The position numbers and the translations under genes were made by a program. From assembly GCF_029873635.1 (NCBI RefSeq), contig NC_080420.1, forward strand, positions 31,735,032 through 31,799,031: a DNA stretch of 64,000 nucleotides, given 5' to 3'. The stretch is from Malania oleifera. Its lineage: Eukaryota > Streptophyta > Magnoliopsida > Santalales > Ximeniaceae. This document shows, in pieces, positions 10,782 to 20,220 of the stretch; position 1 is the first letter of the stretch, and each line of letters starts with the position of its first letter. The notes beneath the pieces were generated by a model. The model ran no database searches. It worked only from the letters and a program-made list of their open reading frames with translations, and was not told the origin of the DNA.

Positions 10782-13000
10782 TGAAATTAGGAATAGCTTC
10801 CCAAGAGGGGGGGGGGTGAATTGGCTTTTAAAAATTTCTTCTAACTTCTTTTAAGAATCCTTAACTTTTTTAAACACTTAACCAATTATTTAACTTGTTT
10901 GTTTAATTTCACCAATCACACAAGAACTTAGTTCTTTTATCCAATCAATAACACAATTAAACAACCAATCAATTAAACACAATCTTCAAACCAAACAATC
11001 AATTTAATTGCCAAATACAAGTTAAACATCAAACAACCAAACCAAGCTATAAAGTTTTTAGCACTTTGGTAATATAAAATCTTGAGATTGTTTGTTTGTT
11101 TATATAAGCCCCGTGATTATGAATTTGAAAACCTTGTGAAGAATGTAATTTAATATTCAATAATCCTTTCACAAACACAATAAAGCTTTTGTAGTAAGCC
11201 CTAGATATAAATTTTAATCAAGCCCTGTATATATGGATTTGCTTAATATGATGTTCAATACAACATTCAATCACTCTTACCAAATATTCAAAACTCAAAT
11301 AAACTTTCAGTTAATTTATCTTTGAGTGTTTAACCAAGAAACGTACTCCCGTATGGTTTCCGCAAGATATGGTTTCACCAACGTACTCCCTTTCGATTTC
11401 TGCAACCCAAATCAAAATTAATCTTTAAGTTTACTTGATTTCCAAATATGCGTAGTATATTTGATTTTCAATTTAAATCATCCACGCAATTTTAAATATG
11501 TACTGAAAATAAAAAATAGGGAAAGAGAGAGTGAGACGGAGATTTTTACGAGGTTTGGCTTATACCCAGCCTACGTCCTCACCTTTGGCAAACCACCAAA
11601 GGATTCACTAAACCTGTTCTGTTGACAGGTGGAACAAAACCGATTACAACATTCCTTGGTTAAGGCTAGAGTCTGCCTTCTCCAAACGATATTCCCTCGT
11701 TCAGTTACTCCTTACATAGGCTAGAGTCCGCCTCTCTAAGCAATATCCCCTTGCTTAGTCAACGATCCAAACACCTTGGAACGTCAATGAACTACAAGAA
11801 ACATAAGATAAAATCTGCGTACAAGTATACTCTCTCAAAGAGCAAGCTAGTACAATTTCAACACTATATACTTAAATGTAAAATATCAATAGGAAATAGA
11901 ATGAAGCTCAAATGTAGAATTCACCAATATCCTTCTTAGAAGAGGATTAGCAGTAGGAATTCAAAGGAAGAAGGATCAGCACTTCAGAATTCTTAGCAAA
12001 AGAATTTTTCAATAAGTGAGCAAGAGAACTTAAGAAGAACAAGAGTACTTTCAGCACCTTAAAACAGATTTTTCAATTCTTGGGTTTATTTTGATTTGAA
12101 AAACCATGTATTTATAGGCTTTCAAACTTACAAAAGTTTCCTTAAAGAGTTTGCCTATTTATTAGAATATATAAGGTTCAAACGGCTATAATTTAAAACA
12201 TTAAAAATTTAAAAATTTGCCCGTTGAACAGTTTTTAAATGTCTGACAACAATGACCCCGTTTCAGTGTTTATATCATAACTTCTTTTGTATAACTCCAA
12301 ATTAAATGTTCTTGATTTCAAAAGAAAGCTAAAAGAAAATCCTTCAACTTCCATGTTTGCCACTCTTTAAAATAATGAGTTTGTGATAGAGAAAAATTCA
12401 CCTCAATGCGGCTGTATAAAAATTGATAGCATTTGGGAAACTCTTTTTGGTGCTCTTTATTCCAAAAATGATACTAACCTTTTTAAAATAATTTTTGACC
12501 TTATAAAAATTTTTTTAGCCATTTTAAAAATTATCTAGGTCTAAAAAATTAACCTAAGAGCTTCAAAATATTTCAAACAATATTTTAAACATTAACGCAC
12601 TTACATGAGACTTCTAAAATATTAACATTCTAAGTTCTTGAGTCTTCATGCTTTGTCCTTGGATTGAATCCATCTTTTCTTCAAGCTTCCATATTCTCTT
12701 AGCTTTCTTACTTTGCCTTGCTTTGGCTCTTTTGAATTTAATATGCCTTGGCTTTCAACAACTCATTCATGTCCTCATATTTTTCAACAAGTAATTCATG
12801 CCTTGGCTCATTTAAGCTTCATTTGATCCTTGTGAGCACTTTGACCTTGCTTCCATCATATTTGATCCTTGTGGGCACTTTGACCTTACTTTCACATATA
12901 TGAACCCTGAAGTATCATTACTAATATAAATACATTAAATTTCACTTGCTTGTTAGCATCAAAATAAGATAACAAGATTTTAAGCCTTGTAAGGCCAACA
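10782..13000 (-). repeat. Sirevirus 5' LTR (2219 bp)
   Basis: On the minus strand it begins TGTTGGCCTTACAAGG at 13000 and ends CTAATTTCA at 10782. It matches the plus-strand LTR 13881-16211 along its length: the start, the TATA region, the GC-rich block near 11560-11770 (opposite 15230-15470), and the C-run with CTCTTGGGAAGC at the end. It contains scattered short plus-strand frames that are not genes. Confidence 0.9.
12109..12116 (-). promoter_or_regulatory. TATA box of the minus-strand Sirevirus LTR
   Basis: The element strand reads GCCTATAAATACATGG, a canonical plant TATAAATA, in the middle of the LTR. The equivalent position in the plus-strand copy (14863-14870) is also TATAAATA, so it is a conserved core promoter. 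Confidence 0.65.
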
Positions 13001-13538
13001 AGGATCGAGTGGCTACATCACATAATGGTTCACTTATTATTTGATTAATGGGATGATTATTTATGTACTTCCATTCTCTTGGTAGTTCATTAACCTCATT
13101 TTCAATTTGATTAGTTTCAGTGGATGGTTCCTTAATTTCATTTTTATTTTCTGAATCATTTTCAATAGAGCGTTTTTCAAATTCCTTATTTATCTCAATT
13201 TCATCTTCATCAGTTCTTTTAAAGAATGGATTTGACTCATCGAACACTACAAGAATGGATTCTATAACTGTTAATGTTCATTTATTGTATACTCTGTTAA
13301 CTTTACTATCTAAGGTATACCCTAGGAGGATACCTTCATCTGACTTCACATCAAACTTTCCTAAATGTTCATTGTCTCTAAGCACAAAACATTTACAGCC
13401 AAAGACGTGAAAATATGATATGTTTGATCTATGGCCTTTCCATAATTCGTAAGGACTCTTATTAAGAGATGGTCTAATCAAAACTCTATTTAGAACATAG
13501 CAGGCGGTATTTACTGCCTTAGCCCAGAAGTTGAATCT
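13001..13538 (-). pseudogene. Copia-B integrase C-terminus and linker (upstream half)
   Basis: From 13535: FWAKAVNTACYVLNRVLI, KSPYELWKGHRSNISYFHVFGCKCFVL, SDEGILLGYT, then an acidic Asn/Glu-rich linker ending CDVATRS at 13001. The same frame resumes at 6333 after the nested Sirevirus. An in-frame TGA at 13280-13278 replaces the Arg of the conserved YNKRT motif (CGA to TGA). Upstream of 13538 the integrase core, protease and gag are gone and 5' LTR sequence follows within ~15 bases, so the 5' half of the element was deleted. Confidence 0.9.
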
Positions 13539-13553
13539 TCAAACAACTGAACG

Positions 13554-13880
13554 TGAAGTTTGGTCTCTTGAACTGACCAAATTCTGGATTTTCCTTTTTA
13601 GTTTGAAAAAATTGCTTTTGCACTCTTTCTTTACTCTTTTATAAAATATTTTTCGGGGTTTTAAAAATATCTCTAAGTCCATAAATATCCCCTAAAGATG
13701 TTCATGAGATGCATGAATCCTAAGGTCAGTCTAAGGTATAAGTTGAGCCTCAAATTAAATCATATGAAATATGTAAATGCATTCAGTTCTAAATACCCAT
13801 TCCCATGACAATCTTGAACTTGCCGCTTACAGTTTCATTCTTCAACTCTTTTAGTTCCATGGATTTTGCCAAGATGTATA
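13554..13880 (-). repeat. Copia-B 5' LTR fragment
   Basis: Direct repeat of 3620-3946 with the same orientation. Its U3 start is missing because a plus-strand Sirevirus LTR begins at 13881. The corresponding last 140 bp (3947-4086 in the other LTR) are not found beyond that insertion. The short stretch 13539-13553 between this LTR end and integrase is not a normal primer site, consistent with an internal deletion. Confidence 0.75.
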
Positions 13881-16211
13881 TGTTAGCCTTACAAGGCTTA
13901 ACATCCTATTTTGATGCTAACAAACAAGTGGAACTTAACGTATTTGATGAGTGATGATATTTCAGATCTCGCATATGTGAAAGCAAAGTCAAGTACTCAC
14001 AAGGATTAAATTGAAGCTTATATTTCAAAGGAACATGATCATATGAAGCTTAAAGAATAATTAAAGGAATGGAGGATATATTAAGCTTGATGTCTATGAG
14101 AGGATGAACTTGATATGAAAGCTTGAAGAAATGGTGGACCCAAAGCATGGACATACATGAAGACTTCAAGAGATGAAGGATTTAGAATCTTAAGGAAATT
14201 TCATGTAAGTAATTCAAATAAATTCAATATGGATGCATGAAGCTCTTAGGATTAACTACTTGAACCTATATACCTTTTAACATACTTGGAAAATATTTTT
14301 ATAAGGTTCGAAGTTGTTTCAAAAAGGTTAAAATTGTTTTTGGAATGAAAAGCACTAAAATAGGAATTTTCCAAATTCAGTTAATTTTTATACATCCATA
14401 TTGATGAGCATTTTTCTCTATCAAAACCTCATTATTTTAAAAGGTTTTCAACATGAAAGTTGTAGGATTTTCTCTTAGATTGCTTTTAAGACCAAGAACG
14501 TTAAATTTGGAGCTATATAGGAAAATTTATATTCAAATTACTGAAGAGGGGTCAAAGCTGTCAGCAACACAGAATCTGGTCTAGCCAGTCGGCTGACCAG
14601 AATGAACTGTGTTCAGTCAGTCGACTGACTAGTTAATAGAACTGAAATTTGGGAGATCGAATGCACCCAATTGCTTGTCCATTCAGCTAACCCTGCATAA
14701 ACACCCTCCCAGCTACCTGGTCAGCCAACTAACCCTACGGAAATTTAAATTTTGACCTCCAATGGAAAAATTCTAAAAATTAGTTTTTAAGATCTAAATA
14801 TTATGAAAACTTGGGGGATACTCCAAATCACTTGGGGATCAAGTAACATACTTTTTAAAGTCTATAAATAAGCCTTAAAGATCATTGAAATAAAGAACCA
14901 AGAATCAAGAATCAAAATCAGCCATCAAACTCTCTTAAGTGCTCTCTTCATTGAAAGGCTCTCTTGCTCATACCTTGTGCATGAATTCAACTAAGTTTTT
15001 GAAGATCTTCTTCCACTGAAATTGTGCTACAAATTCTAAATCTTTCAATCATTGAAAGAATTAATCGGTGATATACTTCCTTGAGCTTCAAGTTAAAATT
15101 CCATATTGTTATTTAATTTGAAGTATTCTAATTTGTAAATTGTACTAATAAGCTCTTTGAGGAGCAAACTCTTTTTGAACATCTTTTGGTTGTATCTTTT
15201 ATAGTTCTTGGATTATTTGAGGTGTTCGGATCGTTGTCTAAGCAATGGGATATTGCTTAGAGAGGTACCGCTCTAGCCTATTTGAAGGAGTGACCAAGTG
15301 AGGGGATATCGCTTGGAGAAGGCGGGCTCTAGCCTTAACAAAGAAGTGTGTAAAGGTTTGTTCCACCCGTTAATAGAACAAGTTTAGTGAATCCTTTGGT
15401 GGTTTTTCCAAAGGTGAGGATGTAGGCTATGTTGAAGCCGAACCTCGTAAAAACCTTCGTCTCACTCTTTCTTTCCCTATTCTTTATTTTCAGTACATAT
15501 TTAAATTGCGTGGATGGTTTAAATTTGAAAATCATAAAAACTACATATATTTGGAAATCAAGCAAACCTTAAAGTTTGATTTTGATTTGGGTTGCGGAAA
15601 CCGAAAGGGAGTACAATGGTTGAATCATTCTTTGCGGAAACCATACAGGAGTACATTACTTGGCTAAACATCCCAAAGATAAATAAACTTCAGAGTTTAT
15701 TTGAATTCTAAAGTTTGGAAAGAGTAATTGGATTTTATATTGAAGAAAAAATTTCATATATACAGGGCTTTGTTCAAACTCATATTCACCACAGGGCAGA
15801 AAACATCAAAGTTGAAAGTTACATATATTATATTGATTGTGATTGAATGGTATAAAACTTGAGATTAATTTAATAGAATTTATATTCCAAGAGATCTAAA
15901 TCTTGAATCTTACATCAATCTAATAGTGTTGCAGTAAACTTATATTTGGCAAACAAATTGGTTGTTTGTTTGAGCATTGTGATTGATTGGCTTGAGTAGT
16001 TTAATTATTTGTGTGGTTGAAAATTGAATGTTTTATTAGTTTTCTTGTTGATTATTTAAAAGAAACCGAGTTCTTGTTTGATTGACAAAATAAGATAAAC
16101 AAGTAAAAGAATTGGTTAAATATTAAAAGAAGTTAAGAACTTTAAAAAGTACTAAAACGAAAGTTTTAAAAGCCAATTCATCCCCCCTCTTGGGAAGCTA
16201 TCCTAATTTCA
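13881..16211 (+). repeat. Sirevirus LTR, plus strand (2331 bp)
   Basis: Begins TGTTAGCCTTACAAGG and ends CCTAATTTCA, homologous to the minus-strand LTR 10782-13000. U3 contains an array of GTCGAC-centred palindromes (14580-14720), including a perfect 16-mer AGTCAGTCGACTGACT at 14615-14630. The core promoter TATAAATA is at 14863-14870. Confidence 0.9.
14863..14870 (+). promoter_or_regulatory. TATA box of the plus-strand Sirevirus LTR
   Basis: TATAAATA in the context GTCTATAAATAAGCC, about 980 bases into the LTR. The same box is found at the homologous place in the minus-strand copy (12109-12116). Confidence 0.65.
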
Positions 16212-16213
16212 AT

Positions 16214-16225
16214 TGGTATCAGAGC
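16214..16225 (+). promoter_or_regulatory. Primer binding site, plus-strand Sirevirus
   Basis: A perfect TGGTATCAGAGC, complementary to the 3' end of plant initiator Met-tRNA, two bases after the LTR end. It primes minus-strand DNA synthesis. Confidence 0.9.
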
Positions 16226-16268
16226 GGGGTAATAAAAAATCCTAACAAGTAGTTATAAAAAGATCTAT

Positions 16269-16600
16269 ATGGCAAACATAGGCGTAGCTCCCTTTGGAGA
16301 GGGACAATCTTCAACTAGGCCACCAATCTTTTATGGTTTGAACTACACGTTTTGGAAAAGGAGAATGCAAATATATCTCCAAACGATGAATTGGAAAGTA
16401 TGAGAAGTTGTTATAGATGGATATCAGATTCCCACTAAGATAGTAGATGGAAAACAAATCCCAAAAGAGAACAAAGATATGAGCGATCAAGATTATAAAA
16501 TGCTCCAAACAAATTCAAGTGCTATAAATGCTTTATATTGTGCCTTGGATGCTAATAAATTTAATAGAGTAATGGTATGCAAATCAGCCAAGGAGATATT
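16269..16600 (+). pseudogene. Sirevirus gag N-terminus, truncated
   Basis: Starts MANIGVAPFGEGQSS at 16269, closely matching the gag at 10637. It runs through TFWKRRMQIYLQTMNWKV, an in-frame TGA where the paralogue has Trp (KAWEVV), then ALYCALDANKFNRVMVCKSAKEI near 16598. There it breaks off in the capsid domain. Only the first fifth of gag remains. Confidence 0.9.
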
Positions 16601-17760
16601 ATACTAACATGCATAGTTCAATAGTCAAAACAGTCAAAACCAGTTCCAGTATTTTCACAAAAATAAGCAATACAATCTGGTGTCATCACACCCTTTGACT
16701 CGAAGCCAGATTGTCTAGTAGTATTTCACACCCTTTGGTAAAAATAAAAAATATGGTGATATTTCACACCCTTCGGCAAACGCCGGCAATCTGGTGATAT
16801 TTCACACCCTTTGGCAAACACCGGTGCCCCCGGTAACCTAGCATAGCATCAACGTTGAACCGGTGTAGATCTGGTGTTCGTACACTCTTCGGCTCAAAAG
16901 TCGGCCGACCTAGTGGTATTGCGCACTCTTCGACAAAAGCCAGATTTTCAAACCTGGAACAATTCGAAACCCCGTTCCTATTTCACCAATATACAACACA
17001 TGCATGCTTATATAACCCAAAAAAACCACACTAATTTGGTAATCTAAAATCATGATTTTCCAACTATATACAGTTTAAACAAGTCAAGGCACGACTATCC
17101 CTATTACACAGTATAAATCACCATATACACATAGTTTTCCAACAAAACCAGGGTTGCAGCCCGTTGCCCCCTTTTCCCAAAACTGTAATCATGAAAAACT
17201 CATAATTTTACCCATTAGATCCCCCCAAATGAGTAGCCAAAACGCACACAGGACCGTGGACCACAATTCCACCGAGTCCAATTTCGAAAATAACTGACAT
17301 AAACTGACTTCCCTTACCTATTAACCAAATGGAAAAGCCCAAACTCCAAGGCCCCTAAATAACGAACCGAGTTCCCAAACCTACAACGTACAGTACATAA
17401 TATATTCACGACTCCATTCTCTACAAAACTACTGGAACATAAATTAAAACTGAGTCTTACCTCAATTTTATGCCAAAACCTGAAAATAGTCGAGCCGAAA
17501 ATTCGAACTGTAGACCTTGTAGAGAATCCTTCCACGATCCTCGTGGTAACCTCAGATTAACGATTCTCGCATCCTACAATGAAGAAATCTATAGAGATGG
17601 AGAGTAGGAAAAGTTTTTAGACAGATAGAGAGAGAAATTTAGATTTCTTAGCTAAGAAGCTATAAGAATCCGAACCATGATAGGTGGGTTTAATTAACTA
17701 AGATAGGGGTGAATTGGGAATTGAGCAGGCTTCGTTGACGAAGCCAGAGTTCATCAACCA
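16600..17760 (-). repeat. Tekay-like LTR, minus orientation (left half of a head-to-head pair)
   Basis: Bases 17140-17640 are an inverted copy of 18500-17990. The minus strand shares the leader-like order of the plus LTR: the TATAG region, a CT-rich tract, ATTTCTTCAT, GATCGTGGAAGGATTCTC and the ACTCATTTGGGG block. The family resembles the solo LTR at 51435-54169, which has the same 'TTGTAGAGAATC...CTCGTGGT' block. The 3' end is broken at the junction with Sirevirus gag. No coding content. Confidence 0.65.
16683..16960. repeat. Short tandem repeat array within the Tekay-like LTR
   Basis: About five imperfect copies of a 45-70 base unit, each with TCACACCCTTTGGC followed by CCGGCAATCTGGTGATA or variants. 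The last two units are more diverged (CACTCTTCGGC, CACTCTTCGAC). No equivalent array is seen in the plus-oriented partner. Confidence 0.75.
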
Positions 17761-17935
17761 AGTCTATGTGCTTCTCGTCAAAAAAATTCAGAGGCTCGTC
17801 AATGAGGAGAAGCCGAGAGATTTCGGGAAATCAAGGATCTCAAGCTCGTTGACGAGGTCACAGTCTCGTCGATGAGGTGTCTTTGTGACCTCGTTGATGA
17901 GGACGCCATTCGTCGATGAGGGCAGCTGGGTCAAA
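17725..17935. repeat. CTCGTCGACGAG-type palindrome array at the head-to-head centre
   Basis: Imperfect palindromes recur: CTTCGTTGACGAAG (17728-17741), CTCGTTGACGAG (17845-17856), CTCGTCGATGAG (17865-17876), then CTCGTTGATGAG and TTCGTCGATGAG. All are decayed by C-to-T or G-to-A from CTCGTCGACGAG. They lie in U3, upstream of the TATA box at 17941. Confidence 0.85.
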
Positions 17936-17983
17936 GGGGCTATAAATATCTATTCTCATTACTTCTCAACTAAGAAAACTAAA

Positions 17984-18023
<40 letters not shown>

Positions 18024-18887
18024 TGAACTTGAAGACCACTCTCTCTCTTTAGATTTCTTCATCGTTCATCATCTGATTCATAAATTCGATGTTACAACAA
18101 GGATTGTGGAAGGATTCTCTTCGTGAATAGTGGATCGGAATCTCGTTTCTAAGATTTTTGGGTTTTGGCGTAAAATCAAGGTAAGGCTCGATTTTCTTTT
18201 CTGATCAGGTAGTATGGTAGAGAACGCAGTCGTGAATATATTCTGTACTACATTTTGTAGGTTTTGAGAACTCGGTTCGTTGTTTAGGAGCCGTAGAGTT
18301 CGGGATTGGTCTTTTGGGGAAAAGGTAAGGGAATATAGTTTATATTGATTATTTTTTAAATCGGACTTGATAGAACTATGGTTCACGGTCCTGTGTGCAT
18401 TTTGTTTACTCATTTGAGGGGATCTGACAGGTAAAATTATGGATTTTTCATGTTATAGTTTTGGAAAAAAAAGGGGGTATTGGGTTGCATCCTTGGCTTT
18501 TTAAAAACTGGTTGTATATTGTGCTTTTTATTATGTAACCGGAACTAGCTTCTTAGTGTTGGAAGCATAGTGGCTAGTGTACTACGGGTAGCGCTTGGGT
18601 AAGTGCTAGGAGTTTTGTTTCACGGGTTGCCATTTTGGGGTATGCTTGGCACTCGGATATACATTTTGTATGTATGGAGCCTGGACTCCCTTTTTGTATA
18701 GACTCTGGTATGGTACCTCTTTCCATTGTGTATATGATTTGTATATGGGTGTGTATAGGGTGCCTGAGATTCTCACGGGGTTGGACCCTCATTCATTATG
18801 TTATTTCATTAGTGATCTGTATGATACAAGGACAGGTTAGGTTACTTAATCACCCCTTGGTCCCATTACTAGGTTCGGGGCGTGACA
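17760..18887 (+). repeat. Tekay-like LTR, plus orientation (right half of a head-to-head pair)
   Basis: Contains the U3 palindromes, TATAAATAT at 17941-17949, a (CT)n tract at about 17989-18020, and ends GGGGCGTGACA at 18887. That is followed by TGGTATCGGATC, a decayed Met-tRNA primer site. The exact start is unclear because it merges with the inverted partner around 17760. Confidence 0.7.
17941..17949 (+). promoter_or_regulatory. TATA box of the plus Tekay-like LTR
   Basis: GGGCTATAAATATCTATTC follows directly after the palindrome array and precedes the CT-rich untranslated tract, as expected for the LTR core promoter. Confidence 0.6.
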
Positions 18888-19125
18888 ACTTGGTATCGGA
18901 TCTAACCAGATTGTTAGGTCTTGTAGACTTGGTTAGACTTAGCTGTGAGTACATACCAGAGTATAAGATGTTGGATCTGGGTAGAGTTGGTTGAGGGTTG
19001 TTCTATTGCTAGACCGGGGCTTGTCGGCGATATTCTGTGTTTTTCCTGGAATGACGATTTCAGTAAAAGCAGGGCAGACCATTGACGACTTTCGTGTCGG
19101 TGTGGTGGGACAGACCTGGACCTAG
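18888..19125 (+). other. Tekay-like 5' leader fragment
   Basis: Primer-site remnant TGGTATCGGA at 18891, then about 230 bases of leader without a usable reading frame. The element breaks off near 19125, where the Tat/Ogre-like sequence begins. Gag and pol are absent. Confidence 0.6.
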
Positions 19126-19658
19126 TAGGAAAGCCAAAAAATTAGTCGTCATGATGTTACCTACATAGTCAAAATTGTCCACAGAGATGTTCTAAGGTAC
19201 ATGATCCTTATTCAAAATCTTCATTAAAGCCTTTTGATGGGTCTTCGAATTCAATAGCAATGATAATGCAAAAATTTGAGCCAGGAGCTTATTCAACTAC
19301 TCCACCACACTGTACTCACTCTACTTTATAATTTTAGAAATTAACAAGCTTCATTTTGGGTGACAACCTTCTTTATTTGCGATGACGGCTCTTTATCTTC
19401 TTGTCTTCGTTCATTCTCCCCATTATTTGCATTTTCTTCTCCTTATTTCATTTTTCCTTTTCTAATTTTACCTAATAGGTTTAGAGTATAACAAAACCCA
19501 CTTTGCGTAATGTCTTTTACTCTAGAAATGTATCTATCAACTCAACTTCCTCTTAAGTGATTCCTTCACTAACAGCATTGCATCCATATTGCCATGATAT
19601 TGTCTTATCATCTGCATAAGGAAAGGCTTAGAAAGGTGGATTTCCCTCCAAGGTGACG
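19126..19658 (-). pseudogene. Tat/Ogre-like gypsy gag-protease spacer and protease start
   Basis: On the minus strand, decayed but recognisable Tat/Ogre text: TISWQYGCNAV (near 19605-19570), then VVE*A-type and ALMKIL-like blocks, HVP-NISVDNFDYVGNIMTTN, ending at 19126. In intact relatives these form the conserved stretch before the aspartic protease. Stops and frameshifts are many. It continues the fragment at 24737-25754, the break being the TNT1-like insertion with TSD GTTTC. Confidence 0.6.
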
Positions 19659-19663
19659 GTTTC

Positions 19664-20195
19664 TATTATGAATGGTGTCTCATTTCTTGAGATAACTAGG
19701 TTACACAAGGAGAAGAACATAGTGCAGAATTCTAGGAGAAAATCTTCGACGATTTTCTATGGCTTTTCTGAAATCGTCGACGATTTCACTAAAATCTCAG
19801 AAATCTTCAAAAAATGCTCTCGGTATCTCAAACCGTTGACATTTTCAGGAAATCTCAGAGAAACCATCGACGGTTTTGTTTCTACGCTGCGAGACATAAA
19901 TTTAAATTTTGAATTTGAACATTAAGTTGGTTGGTTTTTGGAGGGGAAACCTCTGAAGGAATGTCTATATATCCTTATCTGAGGATATTCTGAGAAAAGA
20001 GGGATCATTTTGAGAAGTGTATTGTCTACTCTATAATTTCTTAGTAAAATTGTTGTGCTGATTGTTTCCGTGGATGTAGGCATTTCCAAACCACGTAAGT
20101 TCTCATGTTGTTGTTCTTGTTGTTTTATATACTGGTTGTTTTGCTTGTTGTGTTTTATTGTGCTGTGCATTCTTTATCCGACCATTATTACAAAA
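19664..20195 (+). repeat. 5' LTR of the TNT1-like element
   Basis: Begins TATTATGAATGG, where the 3' LTR has TGTTGTGAATGG (two G-to-A changes), and ends ACAAAA against ACAACA. U3 has an array of GTCGAC palindromes, including the perfect 18-mer GAAATCGTCGACGATTTC at 19770-19787. A TATATAT box at 19966-19972 is followed by a GTTGTTCTTGTTG-rich R/U5. Confidence 0.9.
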
Positions 20196-20198
20196 ATA

Positions 20199-20210
20199 TG
20201 GTATCAAAGC
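20199..20210 (+). promoter_or_regulatory. Primer binding site of the TNT1-like element
   Basis: TGGTATCAAAGC, one base different from the Met-tRNA complement TGGTATCAGAGC, three bases after the LTR end. Confidence 0.85.
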
Positions 20211-20220
20211 GATTGTTATT

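Larger units (their letters stand above)
6334..13000 (-). mobile_element. Sirevirus-like Ty1/copia element with a TRIM-like 3' end (chimera)
   Basis: Flanked by AGGAT at 6329-6333 and 13001-13005 (ATCCT on the element strand), a perfect 5-bp TSD. Removing the insert and one TSD restores an open Copia-B pol frame between 13005 and 6333. Order on the minus strand: 5' LTR (13000-10782), primer site, hairpin leader, gag, protease, integrase and reverse transcriptase up to about 6621. After that comes a 290-bp TRIM-like segment ending CTAACA, not a Sirevirus LTR. RNase H and the matching 3' LTR are absent. See the findings for possible origins. Confidence 0.85.
13881..16600 (+). mobile_element. 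Plus-strand Sirevirus fragment: LTR, leader and gag start
   Basis: A Sirevirus of the same family as 6334-13000 but in opposite orientation. A full LTR, primer site, 43-base leader and about 330 bases of gag are present, then the sequence breaks near 16600 into a Tekay-like LTR. It is inserted in the Copia-B 5' LTR. Bases before the LTR are GTATA, but the matching downstream TSD was lost with the 3' part. Confidence 0.85.

Noticed and set aside
18635..18994. 119-codon plus-strand frame in the Tekay-like LTR
   Set aside because: It lies in R/U5 before the primer site and spans the LTR end; no similarity to gag and no counterpart in related LTRs.
19620..19663. Possible tandem element upstream of the TNT1-like 5' LTR (CCAAGGTG resembles its purine tract)
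   Set aside because: Similarity is about eight bases, and the perfect GTTTC TSD directly at the LTR start argues for a single insertion.
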